DNA from: Flammeovirga sp. OC4
Lineage (GTDB): Bacteria > Bacteroidota > Bacteroidia > Cytophagales > Flammeovirgaceae
NCBI RefSeq assembly: GCF_000812565.1
Contig: NZ_JTAM01000055.1
Coordinates: 1-64,000 of the forward strand
Direction of reading: 5' to 3'
Length of the DNA: 64,000 bases
The notes below the pieces were generated by a model that worked only from the letters and a program-made list of their open reading frames with translations, was not told the origin of the DNA and did not search any database. Below are positions 45,397 through 57,165 of the stretch, piece by piece; positions within the stretch are counted from its first letter, which is position 1, and each line of letters starts with the position of its first letter. The translations under genes and the position numbers were made by a program.

Positions 45397-46410
45397 ATGA
45401 AGTATTATTTAAAAAGACCAACCATGCAATGTACAATCCTAATGCTAATAGTATTTATCATAGACTTGATAATACCCTTAGGTGTAGCTGTTGGTGTTTT
45501 ATATGTATGTTGTATTTCACTTTTAATTAGGGAAAAAATAAAAGTGACTAGAAGGTTTGCCTTTTTTGCTACTATTCTTATCACAATTATTCCAGTTATT
45601 ACCTTCAATGAGCAAACTACTTGGATGGCTTTTGTCAATAGAGGTTTATCTGTGCTTGCAGTTTGGATCATTTATTTAATTGTTGTTAAGCACCGATTAT
45701 TAGACCATCAGATGAAAGTATATACGTCTAAATTGGAAATTAAAAATAAGGAACTTGAACAATTTAATTATATAGCAAGTCACGATTTACAAGAACCCTT
45801 AAACACGATAAATAGTTTTAGTAGTTTATTGAATAAACAATATAAAGGAGTAATTGATAAAAATGCAGATCAATACCTTGACTTTATTCAACAAGCAACC
45901 GATCGAATGAGCGACTTAATTAAAGCTTTACTAGATTATGGTATGATTGGCCATAATATGCACATTGAAAAAGTAGATTGTAACCGTGTTTTAGAAGAAG
46001 TAAGATCGGATATCAATGCTCTTATATCAAAAACTAATACAGAACTGTTGATTAATGACTTACCTGAAATTAATGGTTATGAAACAGAATTAAGACTCTT
46101 ATTCCAAAATCTCATTAGCAATGCGATTAAATTTCAAGGAGAACAAACCACTCCAGTTATTAGAATAGGAGCGACTTTAGAAACAAATCAATGGATTTTT
46201 TTTGTCAAAGACAATGGAATCGGTATTGAACAAAAATATAAGGATAAAATTTTTGCAATTTTTCAAAGATTGCATCCTGCTTGTGAATACGAAGGTACAG
46301 GAATCGGCTTAGCTCATTGTAGAAAAATAGTAGACCTTCACGGAGGTAATATTTGGCTCGATTCTCATTTAAATCAAGGCACAACGTTTTATTTTAATAT
46401 ACCAGCTTAG
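45397..46410 (+). CDS. Membrane histidine kinase (HisKA plus HATPase_c)
   Basis: The protein (337 aa from ATG 45397) has four or five hydrophobic helices in the first 105 residues, a coiled coil, then a HisKA domain with phospho-acceptor His129 in IASHDLQEPL. The ATPase domain has LFQNLISNAIKFQ (N box), FVKDNGIGIEQKY (G1), FQRLHP and GTGIGLAHCRKIVDLHGG (G2). This is the phytochrome-like/PAS-kinase subgroup. No response regulator gene lies beside it, so it is an orphan. A longer TTG-started version is possible. A long inverted repeat follows. Ligand unknown; the membrane part has no periplasmic domain, suggesting intramembrane or cytosolic sensing. Confidence 0.88.
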   Translation: MKYYLKRPTMQCTILMLIVFIIDLIIPLGVAVGVLYVCCISLLIREKIKVTRRFAFFATILITIIPVITFNEQTTWMAFVNRGLSVLAVWIIYLIVVKHRLLDHQMKVYTSKLEIKNKELEQFNYIASHDLQEPLNTINSFSSLLNKQYKGVIDKNADQYLDFIQQATDRMSDLIKALLDYGMIGHNMHIEKVDCNRVLEEVRSDINALISKTNTELLINDLPEINGYETELRLLFQNLISNAIKFQGEQTTPVIRIGATLETNQWIFFVKDNGIGIEQKYKDKIFAIFQRLHPACEYEGTGIGLAHCRKIVDLHGGNIWLDSHLNQGTTFYFNIPA

Positions 46411-49036
<2,626 letters not shown>

Positions 49037-49059
49037 AACATAAAAATAGTTTATCAGTT

Positions 49060-49095
49060 AAAAGTCCACTAAATTAAATTTTTGTGGGCTTTTTT
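49060..49095 (+). terminator. Intrinsic terminator after katG
   Basis: AAAAGTCCAC at 49060-49069 pairs with GTGGGCTTTT at 49084-49093 (one G-T wobble), then more T. Confidence 0.82.
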
Positions 49096-49110
49096 AATAC
49101 ACTTTAGACT

Positions 49111-49635
49111 ATGAAAAATTTTGAAGAAAGACTAAAAGGAGGGCACCCAAACTCTCTTGGCAATACAGTTGAAATTGTTGAAGAGGTATTGCAAGAAAGA
49201 GATTTATTTGACGAACTATTCAACTGTTACTTTAGTGATGATGAAGTTGTTCGCTTAAGAATTTCCAATGCTATGAAAAGAATTGGGAAAGCAGATAAGA
49301 CTTATCTAATTCCTTATATTGACCGTTTTATCAATGAAATTTCAAAGATTGATCAAGCTTCCACACAATGGACTTTTGCTCAGCTATTCCTTTTACTAGA
49401 AAAAGAAATTTCAGATCAACAGAGGCTGGAAGCAATAAGCATCATGAAAAGTAATCTAGAAAATCACAATGATTGGATAGTATTAAATCAAACCATGGAA
49501 ACCCTTTTTAAGTGGTCAAAAAAAGATGAAGGTCTAGAGGAGTGGTTGTATCCTCATCTAGTACGTTTATCAAATGATGAGAGAAAATCTGTTAGTAAAA
49601 GAGCTTTAAAATACTTGTCGACATTGAAGAAATAA
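49111..49635 (+). CDS. HEAT-repeat-like protein, unknown
   Basis: The 174-aa cytosolic protein is entirely helical. Units such as VVRLRISNAMKRIGK and WIVLNQTMETLFKW have HEAT-like periodicity, and SVSKRALKYLSTL closes the last helix pair. The N-terminus reads FEERLKGGHPNSLGNTVEIVEEVL, which resembles known small HEAT-repeat proteins of Bacteroidota. It may bind a partner protein. It starts 15 bases after the katG terminator and is followed by the CorA-type gene with a 66-base gap, so it may begin a two-gene unit. No function can be assigned. Confidence 0.6.
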   Translation: MKNFEERLKGGHPNSLGNTVEIVEEVLQERDLFDELFNCYFSDDEVVRLRISNAMKRIGKADKTYLIPYIDRFINEISKIDQASTQWTFAQLFLLLEKEISDQQRLEAISIMKSNLENHNDWIVLNQTMETLFKWSKKDEGLEEWLYPHLVRLSNDERKSVSKRALKYLSTLKK

Positions 49636-49701
49636 AGATTGATTTGTAAGAGCTATAAGAATTTTGTATTATTTAATTCAAAATAAAAGTAACCCAACAA
49701 A

Positions 49702-50658
49702 ATGATTAGAAATCTATACCAAATTGATAAACACAGAATTTCAAAAATAGAATACGAGAATGATCCAGATGATTTAGGAGAAAATCTGGAGTATTGGTTA
49801 GAAATCAAGGTAGATGACAGACAAGAAATTTTATCTACATTGGAGGATCATGATTTTGATCAGATGATCCTCAATGATTTTATAAAACCTAAGAAAATGA
49901 GGAATATTCGACTAACTTCAAAAACAATGGTTTTGAATATACCTATCAACAACACAAAAAATATCTATCAACAAGAAACATTAACGATGATGATCAGACC
50001 AGGCTTATTGGTCACTATTGTTCATCAATCTAATGATATCTTCTCAGAAATTTTCGGAGCATTAAATAACAACCCTTTCGATTTAGCCATTGACCTGAAT
50101 TATTTAGTTTACTTTATGGTCAATTATGTATTAAAGAAAACAGCACATTGCATTCAAAAAGCAAGAAATGAGGTAGATGATCTTTCTCAAAAATTAGATG
50201 AAGACCCAGATGAATTAGATATTTCTGATATTATTGATGTAAAAGATAATGTACATAACCTTTCCAATATTGTCGAAGACCAATACATCGCATTACAGTC
50301 CATTCCAAAATTAAGATGGGCAGATGGGGTAGTAAGGATTGATGATGAAATAGGAAGATCGATAAAGAATTACTCATTTATTCTAGACTTGACAAGTAGG
50401 CTGGAGGAAAACATAAAAGGGGTACAGTCACACTACCAATTACTATTACAAGAAAGAAGTAATAAAAAGCTTAATACGCTTACAATCATCCAAGCGATCT
50501 TTGTTCCTTTAACATTGCTTACGGGGATATATGGAATGAACTTCGTCAATATGCCAGAGTTAAATATGAGTAATGGCTATTACATATTTTTAATTGTGAT
50601 TAGTGTCATCGCTATTTCTGAATTATGGATTTTCTGGAGAAGGGGATGGTTTGATTGA
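49702..50658 (+). CDS. CorA-family divalent cation channel
   Basis: This is a Mg2+/Co2+ (or Zn2+) transport protein of the CorA superfamily. It has a large cytoplasmic domain (about 1-250) with a long stalk helix near NNPFDLAIDLNYLVYFMVNYVLK to LLQERSNKKLNTL, then two C-terminal transmembrane helices. The signature GIYGMNF (about 282-288) lies at the end of helix 1 and forms the selectivity filter of the pentamer. Helix 2 ends ELWIFWRRGWFD, a basic tail. The length is 318 aa, normal. No other transporter genes are adjacent. Metal specificity is not determined. Confidence 0.95.
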   Translation: MIRNLYQIDKHRISKIEYENDPDDLGENLEYWLEIKVDDRQEILSTLEDHDFDQMILNDFIKPKKMRNIRLTSKTMVLNIPINNTKNIYQQETLTMMIRPGLLVTIVHQSNDIFSEIFGALNNNPFDLAIDLNYLVYFMVNYVLKKTAHCIQKARNEVDDLSQKLDEDPDELDISDIIDVKDNVHNLSNIVEDQYIALQSIPKLRWADGVVRIDDEIGRSIKNYSFILDLTSRLEENIKGVQSHYQLLLQERSNKKLNTLTIIQAIFVPLTLLTGIYGMNFVNMPELNMSNGYYIFLIVISVIAISELWIFWRRGWFD

Positions 50659-50782
50659 TATTTTATATCAGAAGCGATAGTTTTTATCTTAACATTACCC
50701 AATAACATAGAGCACAATTGCTGTTTTCAAGCTTAAACTTCTAATACCGATAACAAGGTGAATTATTTCATATTTCTACGGT

Positions 50783-50790
50783 TACATTTG
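50783..50790 (+). promoter_or_regulatory. Promoter -7 box of the DUF4625 lipoprotein gene
   Basis: TACATTTG matches TAnnTTTG, 17 bases before ATG 50807. The -33 element is not clear. Confidence 0.5.
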
Positions 50791-50806
50791 CGACAACATT
50801 GCAAAA

Positions 50807-51520
50807 ATGATCTTAATGAATAAACTAAAACTAATCTACGTTGTCTTGATTCTTACTTTACTTTCTTGTAATCAAGAAGAAGAATCAACAGAACTGAGCA
50901 TTGAAAATCTAAAATACGGAAGAGGAATATCTGGTCACGGTGACAATCAAATAGGATACGCTGATGTGGATCTACACTTAGAAGCACAAGTTTATGGAGA
51001 TGAACTAGCTTCTGAAGTTTTTGTAACGATTGAATCCTTATCGGATACAAGCTTCGCTTCATATGATTATTCACAATATTATGAAGGCAGAAGAAACACC
51101 TCAATTCATGAACATCCAATCGTACCGGCTTACTTTGACACAGGTGCTTATCACCTAGAACTTACTGTTATCGACCAAAAAGGCAATAAAGCAGTAGAAG
51201 GAGGAGACCTGCATATTGTTCCTGTTATACGCTTTTTAGATATTCAATTAGAAGGAGATATTTCTCCGTCAGAACAAATTAAAATAGCGTTTCAATTAGA
51301 AGGATTAAATGTATTGAGAGATTTGTATATCAAATTAGTTGACGAAAACGATAATGAGTTTCTTTCTAATTATTACGATTTCACGACAGCAAATTCAAGG
51401 ATAATTGATTTTAAGGATGCACTTCTGATCCCATCAGATTTACCACCTGGTGACTATACCATGAAAGGTATAGCCACAGATGCTAGAAATAATACCGTAA
51501 TCGAAATTTTTAATTTTTAA
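50807..51520 (+). CDS. DUF4625 lipoprotein
   Basis: The N-terminus is a lipoprotein signal with lipobox LLSC. The mature part has the DUF4625 pattern: YADVDLHLEAQVYGDE, then HEHPIVPAYFDTGAYHLELTVIDQKGN. It has the conserved HEH (about residues 104-106) and GxYH elements common to the family, which is thought to be beta-sandwich and extracytoplasmic. The second half repeats a similar strand pattern. ATG 50816 is an alternative start with a better signal peptide. It lies 16 bases before the next lipoprotein gene, so both are cotranscribed. Function unknown; related genes often lie near outer-membrane uptake genes. Confidence 0.82.
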   Translation: MILMNKLKLIYVVLILTLLSCNQEEESTELSIENLKYGRGISGHGDNQIGYADVDLHLEAQVYGDELASEVFVTIESLSDTSFASYDYSQYYEGRRNTSIHEHPIVPAYFDTGAYHLELTVIDQKGNKAVEGGDLHIVPVIRFLDIQLEGDISPSEQIKIAFQLEGLNVLRDLYIKLVDENDNEFLSNYYDFTTANSRIIDFKDALLIPSDLPPGDYTMKGIATDARNNTVIEIFNF

Positions 51521-51536
51521 ACCAATTCATTTATAA

Positions 51537-52802
51537 ATGAAAAATTACCTTTTTTTACTGCTTTTATTTAGCTGTACCTTTTTTTCATGTCAAAAAGATG
51601 AGATTCTTGACGATGAAACTGAAATACCAGAGAAACCAGAAGACGCACCTTATGGAGAGTTTGAAGGCTTAAAACTTTTAGTCACTTATAATGATCATAG
51701 CTTTGTGGAATTAAGAGAACCACATAGTGACCGTATCGATACTTTATTTGTACAAGAAGGTGGTACTAAAGTGATCAAGGAGTTAGGGCCCAAAATTGCT
51801 AACGCAAAAGTATATAGTGAAGATAGAGTGTACTCGATTTTCACGGGTCTTGATTTACATATGAATCATTTTCACACGTACCCTCCTAAAATAAATGTCA
51901 CTACAGAAACTGTACAATTAACTACACCTGACTGGAGTGATTTCTTAGCAATTTGGAGATCTAATGAAACAGGAAATATTTTTCATATCAATGCAGAAGA
52001 TGTGCTAAATAGTGGTCAAGCAAAAGAGGTAGAATTAGATCATTACCAAAAAGCTGGGGTGAATACAACTTACCTTTCATCAGGATTTGGAGACAATTAT
52101 TTCCTATTAGTAGATGAAAATAATAAACTGGAACTATACAATGTAGATTCAGCAAAAGTGATGTATTCATACCCTGATTTTAATGAAATCTATGCGACGA
52201 ACATTTATTCTGAAAACTGGGATGAGAATTATGGCCTTATAGCTACAGATGAAGGACTTTTAACAATTGTCTTTACAAATGAAGGCGATTGGAGTAATCC
52301 TGACATTGTCATGCATGAGAATATGATCGAATATCCAGAGGAAGGTGTAATGTTTGATCAGATTGTCTATCGTAAATATTACAATGGATCAGCCCATATG
52401 AAAATTGCATTAGGTATTGATCGTGATAAGGGGATTTATAAAATCCATGCAAAAGAAGGCAAGATTGAAAAAGTATTGGATGCTAATGGTATTGTTGATT
52501 TTGAAATCAATTACATGATGGATAGATTATATGTACTTTCAGAAGACAAAAACTTTGTAGCTTATGACTTAGGTACTTTTGTTCCAATCAATAGTACTAC
52601 AGTAAATGAAGATTTGAGTATGAATGTGAAGGTTGCTGTAAGTGAAAAGTTTGCTTATGTTCATTCAGGTTCAAACTCATACATCAATGTTTTTGGTGCT
52701 AAAAATATGGTAGAATATACTCCAATTGAAACAGAAAAATCAATTTCAGATATCGGAGTTTTCGGTAATGTGATTGAATTAGAAATAGATAATCACGATT
52801 AG
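51537..52802 (+). CDS. Lipoprotein of unknown function, propeller-like
   Basis: The protein (421 aa) has a lipoprotein signal with lipobox FFSC, followed by an acidic linker (DEILDDETEIPEKPEDAP). The mature part has recurrent beta-strand units of about 40-50 residues (for example GLIATDEGLLTIVFT, KIALGIDRDKGIYKIH, LYVLSEDKNFVAYDL) suggesting a beta-propeller of the YncE/WD type. I cannot name the family. It follows the DUF4625 lipoprotein gene by 16 bases, so the pair is probably one operon, possibly forming a surface complex. A very strong terminator follows. It is not TonB-linked here. Confidence 0.65.
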   Translation: MKNYLFLLLLFSCTFFSCQKDEILDDETEIPEKPEDAPYGEFEGLKLLVTYNDHSFVELREPHSDRIDTLFVQEGGTKVIKELGPKIANAKVYSEDRVYSIFTGLDLHMNHFHTYPPKINVTTETVQLTTPDWSDFLAIWRSNETGNIFHINAEDVLNSGQAKEVELDHYQKAGVNTTYLSSGFGDNYFLLVDENNKLELYNVDSAKVMYSYPDFNEIYATNIYSENWDENYGLIATDEGLLTIVFTNEGDWSNPDIVMHENMIEYPEEGVMFDQIVYRKYYNGSAHMKIALGIDRDKGIYKIHAKEGKIEKVLDANGIVDFEINYMMDRLYVLSEDKNFVAYDLGTFVPINSTTVNEDLSMNVKVAVSEKFAYVHSGSNSYINVFGAKNMVEYTPIETEKSISDIGVFGNVIELEIDNHD

Positions 52803-52830
52803 GTTTACTTATTGGTTTTAGATACAGAAT

Positions 52831-52868
52831 GGACAGCTAAATGGTTTTAGCTGTCCTTCTTTCATTTT
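52831..52868 (+). terminator. Intrinsic terminator of the lipoprotein pair
   Basis: GGACAGCTAAA at 52831-52841 and its exact complement at 52846-52856 form an 11-bp stem with a 4-nt loop, followed by TTCTTTCATTTTT. Confidence 0.85.
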
Positions 52869-52894
52869 TAGGTTGGATAAAAATTAGACATTAT

Positions 52895-52996
52895 CTAGTT
52901 TTCCTCATTAAAATTCATTGTTGAATTAATCATTTCAGTACTCACTTTGATAACGATGCTTGTTGTAAGTAGGGTAATGGTAATAAATAAGATCAT
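52895..52996 (-). CDS. Candidate 33-aa membrane peptide, uncertain
   Basis: A frame from ATG 52996 to TAG 52895 encodes MILFITITLLTTSIVIKV and then a polar tail. The hydrophobic run of about 17 residues fits one membrane helix. It lies between two terminators that isolate it from both neighbours, which suggests its own transcript. It may be a small membrane peptide or chance. Confidence 0.3.
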   Translation of the reverse strand: MILFITITLLTTSIVIKVSTEMINSTMNFNEEN

Positions 52997-53023
52997 AATT
53001 TAAAGGGTTTAAGTAAAGTTAAG

Positions 53024-53050
53024 AAAACTCCCCAAATATTGAGGAGTTTT
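53024..53050 (-). terminator. Terminator of the porin-like gene
   Basis: AAAACTCC at 53024-53031 pairs with GGAGTTTT at 53043-53050 over an 11-nt loop; leftward reading ends in TTTTCTTAACTTT. Confidence 0.7.
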
Positions 53051-53132
53051 AAACTACTGATTGAATTAAATGCTTAACTAAAATAGTAGAATTCTATTGC
53101 ATTGATTTATTCTAACTTGATGATCTCGAAAT

Positions 53133-53951
53133 TTATTTTCTGAATACAAATACTGTTTGAAGTCTTACTTCATGCTGACCAACATGATCAGGCTTTACAA
53201 CATTGTTATAGTATTGCACACCCAAGTTTACAGGTAGTTTACCCATAAATACTAACTTGTTAATACCGCCTCCAACAGGAATCGTCCATTGTTGTCCTTT
53301 TTCAGCATTCCAGTTACCAGTAATGGTCGGGAACGTATTGATAACCCATCCTTTACCTAAACTTTTTGCAATTAGAGTTTGCGCTACGAAATTGTTTACA
53401 TCAGGTCTTGTGTCATCACCTGCGAATGACATAGTTTGACGTAAAATCATGTCAAATGTCCAACCATTTGTTTGGTATACTAAAGCTAATGAAGCTCCAG
53501 CGCTCCATTTACCATTTCCTAGCATATCATTTGTCGCTGTAGGCATACAAATTGATGGTCCTATACCCCAAGCTACTTTACCAACGCTCTTTGGAGCAAA
53601 GAAGAAAGAGTAGTTGAGGTCAGTTAAACCAAACTGAGGGTTTAGATTATTTTCAAGTCCCGTAGTAGATGGTAAATACGATAAACCAACTACAGCACGG
53701 TGTACAAGACTAAACTTCTCGAACTCTTGAGCAACGATTGGTTGTAAAGACATGGTATAGGTAGTACCATCTAAACCAGGTACACCAACTCCCATATTAT
53801 GTTGGATGGGAAGGGCTACAATACTTGAAAGTGGATTTTGCAGTTTATTCGCAATCTCTTCAGCAGTTTGCGCATTAACGCTGTTAATACCCATTACAGA
53901 CATAGTCAAGATAGCAAAGATCTTAATTGATTTTAGTTTTAAAATTTTCAT
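53133..53951 (-). CDS. Outer-membrane porin-like protein (neuromedin U/SphA family)
   Basis: The protein (272 aa) has a signal peptide (1-27) and then the typical start of the neuromedin-U/SphA-like outer-membrane family: AEEIANKLQNPLSSIVALPIQHN, then LQPIVAQEFEKF. Many amphipathic beta strands ending in an aromatic Phe-Arg-Lys (VFVFRK) predict a beta-barrel. Members are found in sphingolipid or aromatic-degradation contexts; the substrate here is unknown. It is separated by hairpins from both neighbours. A TACTTTTG box lies on the minus strand at 53984-53991 upstream. It is the first gene of the accessory envelope block and lies beyond the AraC regulator at 54186. Confidence 0.8.
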   Translation of the reverse strand: MKILKLKSIKIFAILTMSVMGINSVNAQTAEEIANKLQNPLSSIVALPIQHNMGVGVPGLDGTTYTMSLQPIVAQEFEKFSLVHRAVVGLSYLPSTTGLENNLNPQFGLTDLNYSFFFAPKSVGKVAWGIGPSICMPTATNDMLGNGKWSAGASLALVYQTNGWTFDMILRQTMSFAGDDTRPDVNNFVAQTLIAKSLGKGWVINTFPTITGNWNAEKGQQWTIPVGGGINKLVFMGKLPVNLGVQYYNNVVKPDHVGQHEVRLQTVFVFRK

Positions 53952-53983
53952 TTTCTATTTGATTTTCGTTCTATTTGTTATCA

Positions 53984-53991
53984 CAAAAGTA
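53984..53991 (-). promoter_or_regulatory. Promoter -7 box of the porin-like gene
   Basis: On the minus strand TACTTTTG matches TAnnTTTG, 33-40 bases before the ATG. A CAAA repeat is 13 bases further up, too close for an ideal -33. Confidence 0.5.
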
Positions 53992-54058
53992 GATGAACAT
54001 CAAACAAAAGATTGGGATAAAAGAATTTGTTTTTGGTAAAAAAAGAAAAGGTGGTACA

Positions 54059-54088
54059 ATATGCCATAGCCTGATGACTATGGCATAT
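54059..54088 (-). terminator. Terminator of the first AraC gene
   Basis: ATATGCCATAG at 54059-54069 and its exact complement at 54078-54088 form an 11-bp stem with an 8-nt loop, downstream of the minus-strand AraC gene. The T tract is some bases further on. Confidence 0.65.
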
Positions 54089-54185
54089 AAAGTAGATTAT
54101 TTTTTAAGAGAATAGATATTGATGAAGTATACATAATAAAAACAGTGGTGTTTACGCCGTGGTATATAATATAATGGATATCAAA

Positions 54186-55157
54186 TCAACCATGATGCTC
54201 TTTACGATCATTCAAAGGTGTAAGTCCAAACTCCTTTTTATAAAGCTTTGTAAAATGAGAAGAATCCGTAAAACCTAAAAGGTCTGCAATTTCAGTCATG
54301 CTCTCCTTTGTTTGAATTACCTTTCTTCTTGCCTCATACAATCTTTCTCTTATTATGTATTGATGTGGAGACAAGCCAAACACATTTTTAAAGTCTTTCC
54401 TTAATTTGGGAATACTTACACCATAGTCTATACTTAAAGCTTCAATAGTAGGAGGGTGCATCAAGTCCTCAACAATTTTACTCTTAATATTAAATATCTT
54501 GACGGTTTCTTCCTCAGTGAGATCAAATTTTTGTTGACCCGTGCGGTGGGTGTAGAGTTGTACAAAAAAGTGAGCAATTAATTCTAATACCTTGGCAGCA
54601 GTAAATCCATACCTTCCCACTTTTTCCGTTTGCAAAGCAAAAAGCTCTCTTAAACACTGCTCCATCTCGTAGGACATGGATTCAAATAATACGAACTGAT
54701 TTTGGTTTTCGATAAGATCTTTTAATCTTTCAAAGTTTTCCCGTCCGGTTTTCCTCATTAATTCATGAGAGAGGTGGCATGTAATTCCTTTAAAATTTCT
54801 TCCTTTATCCAAATCTAAAGAGATGACTTTATCAGAATTAAAAAGTACTGCTCCTTCAGAAAAGCCATTTCCAATTGATGTATTATTAAAGCTAACAGTT
54901 GAATCTAATATGAAAGAAATAAGGAAACCTTTTTCTTTTTCATAATGATCATGGAATTGGATTGTCTTCTTCGTAGTAACATCAAACATTATTGAACTCA
55001 AAAGATCTCCCAGTTCATCGAACAGCCAATAATTAAATTCTCCATCTGCCGATTTCCCCCAATAATGATTCCTTTTGATTTCAAATTCATCAAAAGTAGA
55101 AATATAATCCTTTAAAGCACTCTCAGTGTACTGACCATTTAAGAAGTGGTTATTCAT
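54186..55157 (-). CDS. AraC-family transcriptional regulator
   Basis: This 323-aa regulator has an N-terminal ligand-binding region (about 1-200) and a C-terminal AraC double helix-turn-helix (about 225-320): PPTIEALSIDYGVSIPKLRKDFKNVFGLSPHQYI, then SMTEIADLLGFTDSSHFTKLYKKEFGLTPL. The second HTH has the usual G-F-x-D-x-S-x-F pattern. It is paralogous to the regulator at 60856; both share the N-terminal plan (WGK/FH start, EGAVLFNS-like motif, FKGIT/FKGVT). It faces a divergent DUF2490 gene across 322 bases and probably controls it and the following envelope genes. A perfect 8-bp inverted repeat near its start may be an operator. Confidence 0.93.
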   Translation of the reverse strand: MNNHFLNGQYTESALKDYISTFDEFEIKRNHYWGKSADGEFNYWLFDELGDLLSSIMFDVTTKKTIQFHDHYEKEKGFLISFILDSTVSFNNTSIGNGFSEGAVLFNSDKVISLDLDKGRNFKGITCHLSHELMRKTGRENFERLKDLIENQNQFVLFESMSYEMEQCLRELFALQTEKVGRYGFTAAKVLELIAHFFVQLYTHRTGQQKFDLTEEETVKIFNIKSKIVEDLMHPPTIEALSIDYGVSIPKLRKDFKNVFGLSPHQYIIRERLYEARRKVIQTKESMTEIADLLGFTDSSHFTKLYKKEFGLTPLNDRKEHHG

Positions 55158-55479
55158 TAATTTCGTATTAAATGCGGTTAAGTTGATAGAGATATAAATC
55201 TATCTCTAATATGATTAATAATTATTTCCCTGTACAATTTAAGAAACTGTATTAATTAAGATTTTAAAAGTGTCATTATCTTTTTTACCAATACTACTTC
55301 CGAATCTACCAAAGAGCTAATTCTGCTTTAATTTAATTTGTAAAAAGAGTAAAAATATTTCTCAAATTTCAATATAACAAGACTAAAATGCGATTAACTG
55401 AATCGAATATATACTGTAAAAGACATTATTCCCTAATACTTAAGGTATCAAGTTTTCATCATTATAATAAAGCACCAAT
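55158..55479. other. Divergent control region of the first AraC gene
   Basis: This region lies between the AraC gene (leftward) and DUF2490 (rightward). A perfect 8-bp inverted repeat, TAGAGATA-TAAATC-TATCTCTA, at 55187-55208 is 29 bases upstream of the AraC start and is a plausible autoregulatory operator or leader hairpin. No consensus -7 box is evident. Confidence 0.45.
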
Positions 55480-56160
55480 ATGAAAAAGATAATTAGCAGT
55501 TTATCCTTTCTATTGGTATTCTTCATAAGTCACAATTTGATGGCTCAAGATCATGTATTATGGCTACACTACTTTAATACTTATAAACTATCGTATCGGT
55601 TTTCTTTAGACTCAGATATCGGTTATAGGAGTGATATCATGGGTTTTGAAAGGTGGCAATATAGATCTGGATTAAGATTGGAATTGACTAATAATATACA
55701 CTTAAGAGGAGGGGTGAAATATTTACATGGTAATACAGTACCCAATGAATTTAGGCCTTTTCAAGACATTATTATTAATAATCGAATTGGTAGCTTGAGG
55801 TTTACGAATAGATTTCGTTTTGAACAACAATTCTTTGATAATGAAAGACCGCTCAATGTTCGATTAAGATATAGCCCTTCCGTTAGTTTACCGACATATA
55901 TCGGTGTTTTATCCGTGGGGATTGAACCTTTTATCAATTTAAATAGTCCATCAGGAATAGAATTAGCAAGTAATCGGACGATTTTTGGCATTGCTCATAG
56001 TGTGAGTAAAAACACTTTCTTGACCATACAAATTATAAAAGAAAGATCCTTTATTGGCAATGAAAATTTATTAAACAACAATAGTAAGCTCATTCGAGTA
56101 AGGATTGATCATACTATTAAACCATTGAAGTTTAATAAGTTATTTGAAAGAAAAAAGTGA
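55480..56160 (+). CDS. DUF2490 outer-membrane protein
   Basis: The protein (226 aa) has a signal peptide (1-22, ending LMAQ) and the DUF2490 pattern: VLWLHYFNTYKLSYRFSLDSDIGYR, WQYRSGLRLELTNNIHLRGG and FTNRFRFEQQFF. A chain of amphipathic strands predicts a small outer-membrane beta-barrel. The C-terminus ends on a basic segment (KLFERKK) and not an aromatic residue. The function of DUF2490 is unknown. It is the first gene rightward from the AraC regulator and the TorF-like gene follows after 165 bases, with no terminator of note between, so they may be one unit. Confidence 0.85.
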   Translation: MKKIISSLSFLLVFFISHNLMAQDHVLWLHYFNTYKLSYRFSLDSDIGYRSDIMGFERWQYRSGLRLELTNNIHLRGGVKYLHGNTVPNEFRPFQDIIINNRIGSLRFTNRFRFEQQFFDNERPLNVRLRYSPSVSLPTYIGVLSVGIEPFINLNSPSGIELASNRTIFGIAHSVSKNTFLTIQIIKERSFIGNENLLNNNSKLIRVRIDHTIKPLKFNKLFERKK

Positions 56161-56325
56161 GGTTGACCATTTAATACAATACACCAATTTTTGGCAATAA
56201 TACAGCTTTCTTTTTTTACCAAAAAGAGATTTTTATATACCATAAAGTTAGTCGTAGAAGTACCAACTTTGTAATGTTGAAAATGATTCAACATCATTTC
56301 TCATACTTCATAAAGAACAACTAAA

Positions 56326-57006
56326 ATGCGATTAATAATTAAAACTATAATACTAATGTTGTTGGTCATAATGGTTTGTAGAAACCTTTATGCTCAGGAC
56401 AAATTGCAGTTTTCAGCTGAAGCTGATCTTGTTAATCACTATGTATGGAGAGGTATAGACTATGGATATAGCCCTGCCATACAGCCAGATGTAGAATTGA
56501 ACTACAAGGGATTTTATGTTGGAGGATGGGGTACTTATGCATTTTTCAGAAATAATGCAGTGTATGAATTTGAATATAGAGTAGGGTATACTTTTGAGAA
56601 AATAGGGTTGAGCCTACAAGTAATAGATTACATTTACTCAACGGCGACTTTTGATAGTCCTAAAACGACACACAATATTGATGAAGGCGAATCTTACGTC
56701 GGTCACTCATTTGAGTTAGGAATAATACAAAGAATTAAGAATTTCCATTTTGCAGGGTACATTAACTTAAGTGAAGATAATGATATTTATGTAGAAGCGG
56801 GATATAATTATAAAGGGTTTGAATTGATCATTGGGGCAGGTAATAATGAGTATACCTTAAACGACAATTTCAATTTAGTCAATGTTAGCTTGACGAAAAC
56901 CTTTGATCTGAAGCTTACTGAAAAATACAGTCCGTCCTTATTTTGTGGAACGGTCTACAATCCAGATGCTTCAGCCGTTCACTTGATCTTTGGAGTGAAC
57001 TTCTAA
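56326..57006 (+). CDS. TorF-like putative porin
   Basis: The protein (226 aa) has a signal peptide (1-24) and the TorF/DUF signature LQFSAEADLVNHYVWRGIDYG at the mature start, then AIQPDVELNYKGFYVGGWGTYAF. Further strands follow (FEYRVGYTFEKIGLSLQVIDY, HSFELGIIQRIKNFHFAGYI), with a C-terminal aromatic Phe in IFGVNF, the usual barrel end. This family is annotated as putative porin. It likely passes small solutes, but which is unknown. It lies after DUF2490 and has its own terminator at 57070. Confidence 0.88.
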   Translation: MRLIIKTIILMLLVIMVCRNLYAQDKLQFSAEADLVNHYVWRGIDYGYSPAIQPDVELNYKGFYVGGWGTYAFFRNNAVYEFEYRVGYTFEKIGLSLQVIDYIYSTATFDSPKTTHNIDEGESYVGHSFELGIIQRIKNFHFAGYINLSEDNDIYVEAGYNYKGFELIIGAGNNEYTLNDNFNLVNVSLTKTFDLKLTEKYSPSLFCGTVYNPDASAVHLIFGVNF

Positions 57007-57069
57007 ATAGCATAATAGTTTGATAATGAATAGATATTAAAATCACGTATTTTAGTTTAATAATTTTTT

Positions 57070-57103
57070 ACACGTCCTGTTTTATAAATGGGGCGTGTTT
57101 TTT
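57070..57103 (+). terminator. Intrinsic terminator after the TorF-like gene
   Basis: ACACGTCC at 57070-57077 pairs with GGGCGTGT at 57091-57098 (one G-T wobble), followed by five T. Confidence 0.82.
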
Positions 57104-57165
57104 CAAAAGCTAAATACATAACTATCATTTCAATGCTTGAAAATTAAAATCAAATAAAGATAGAT

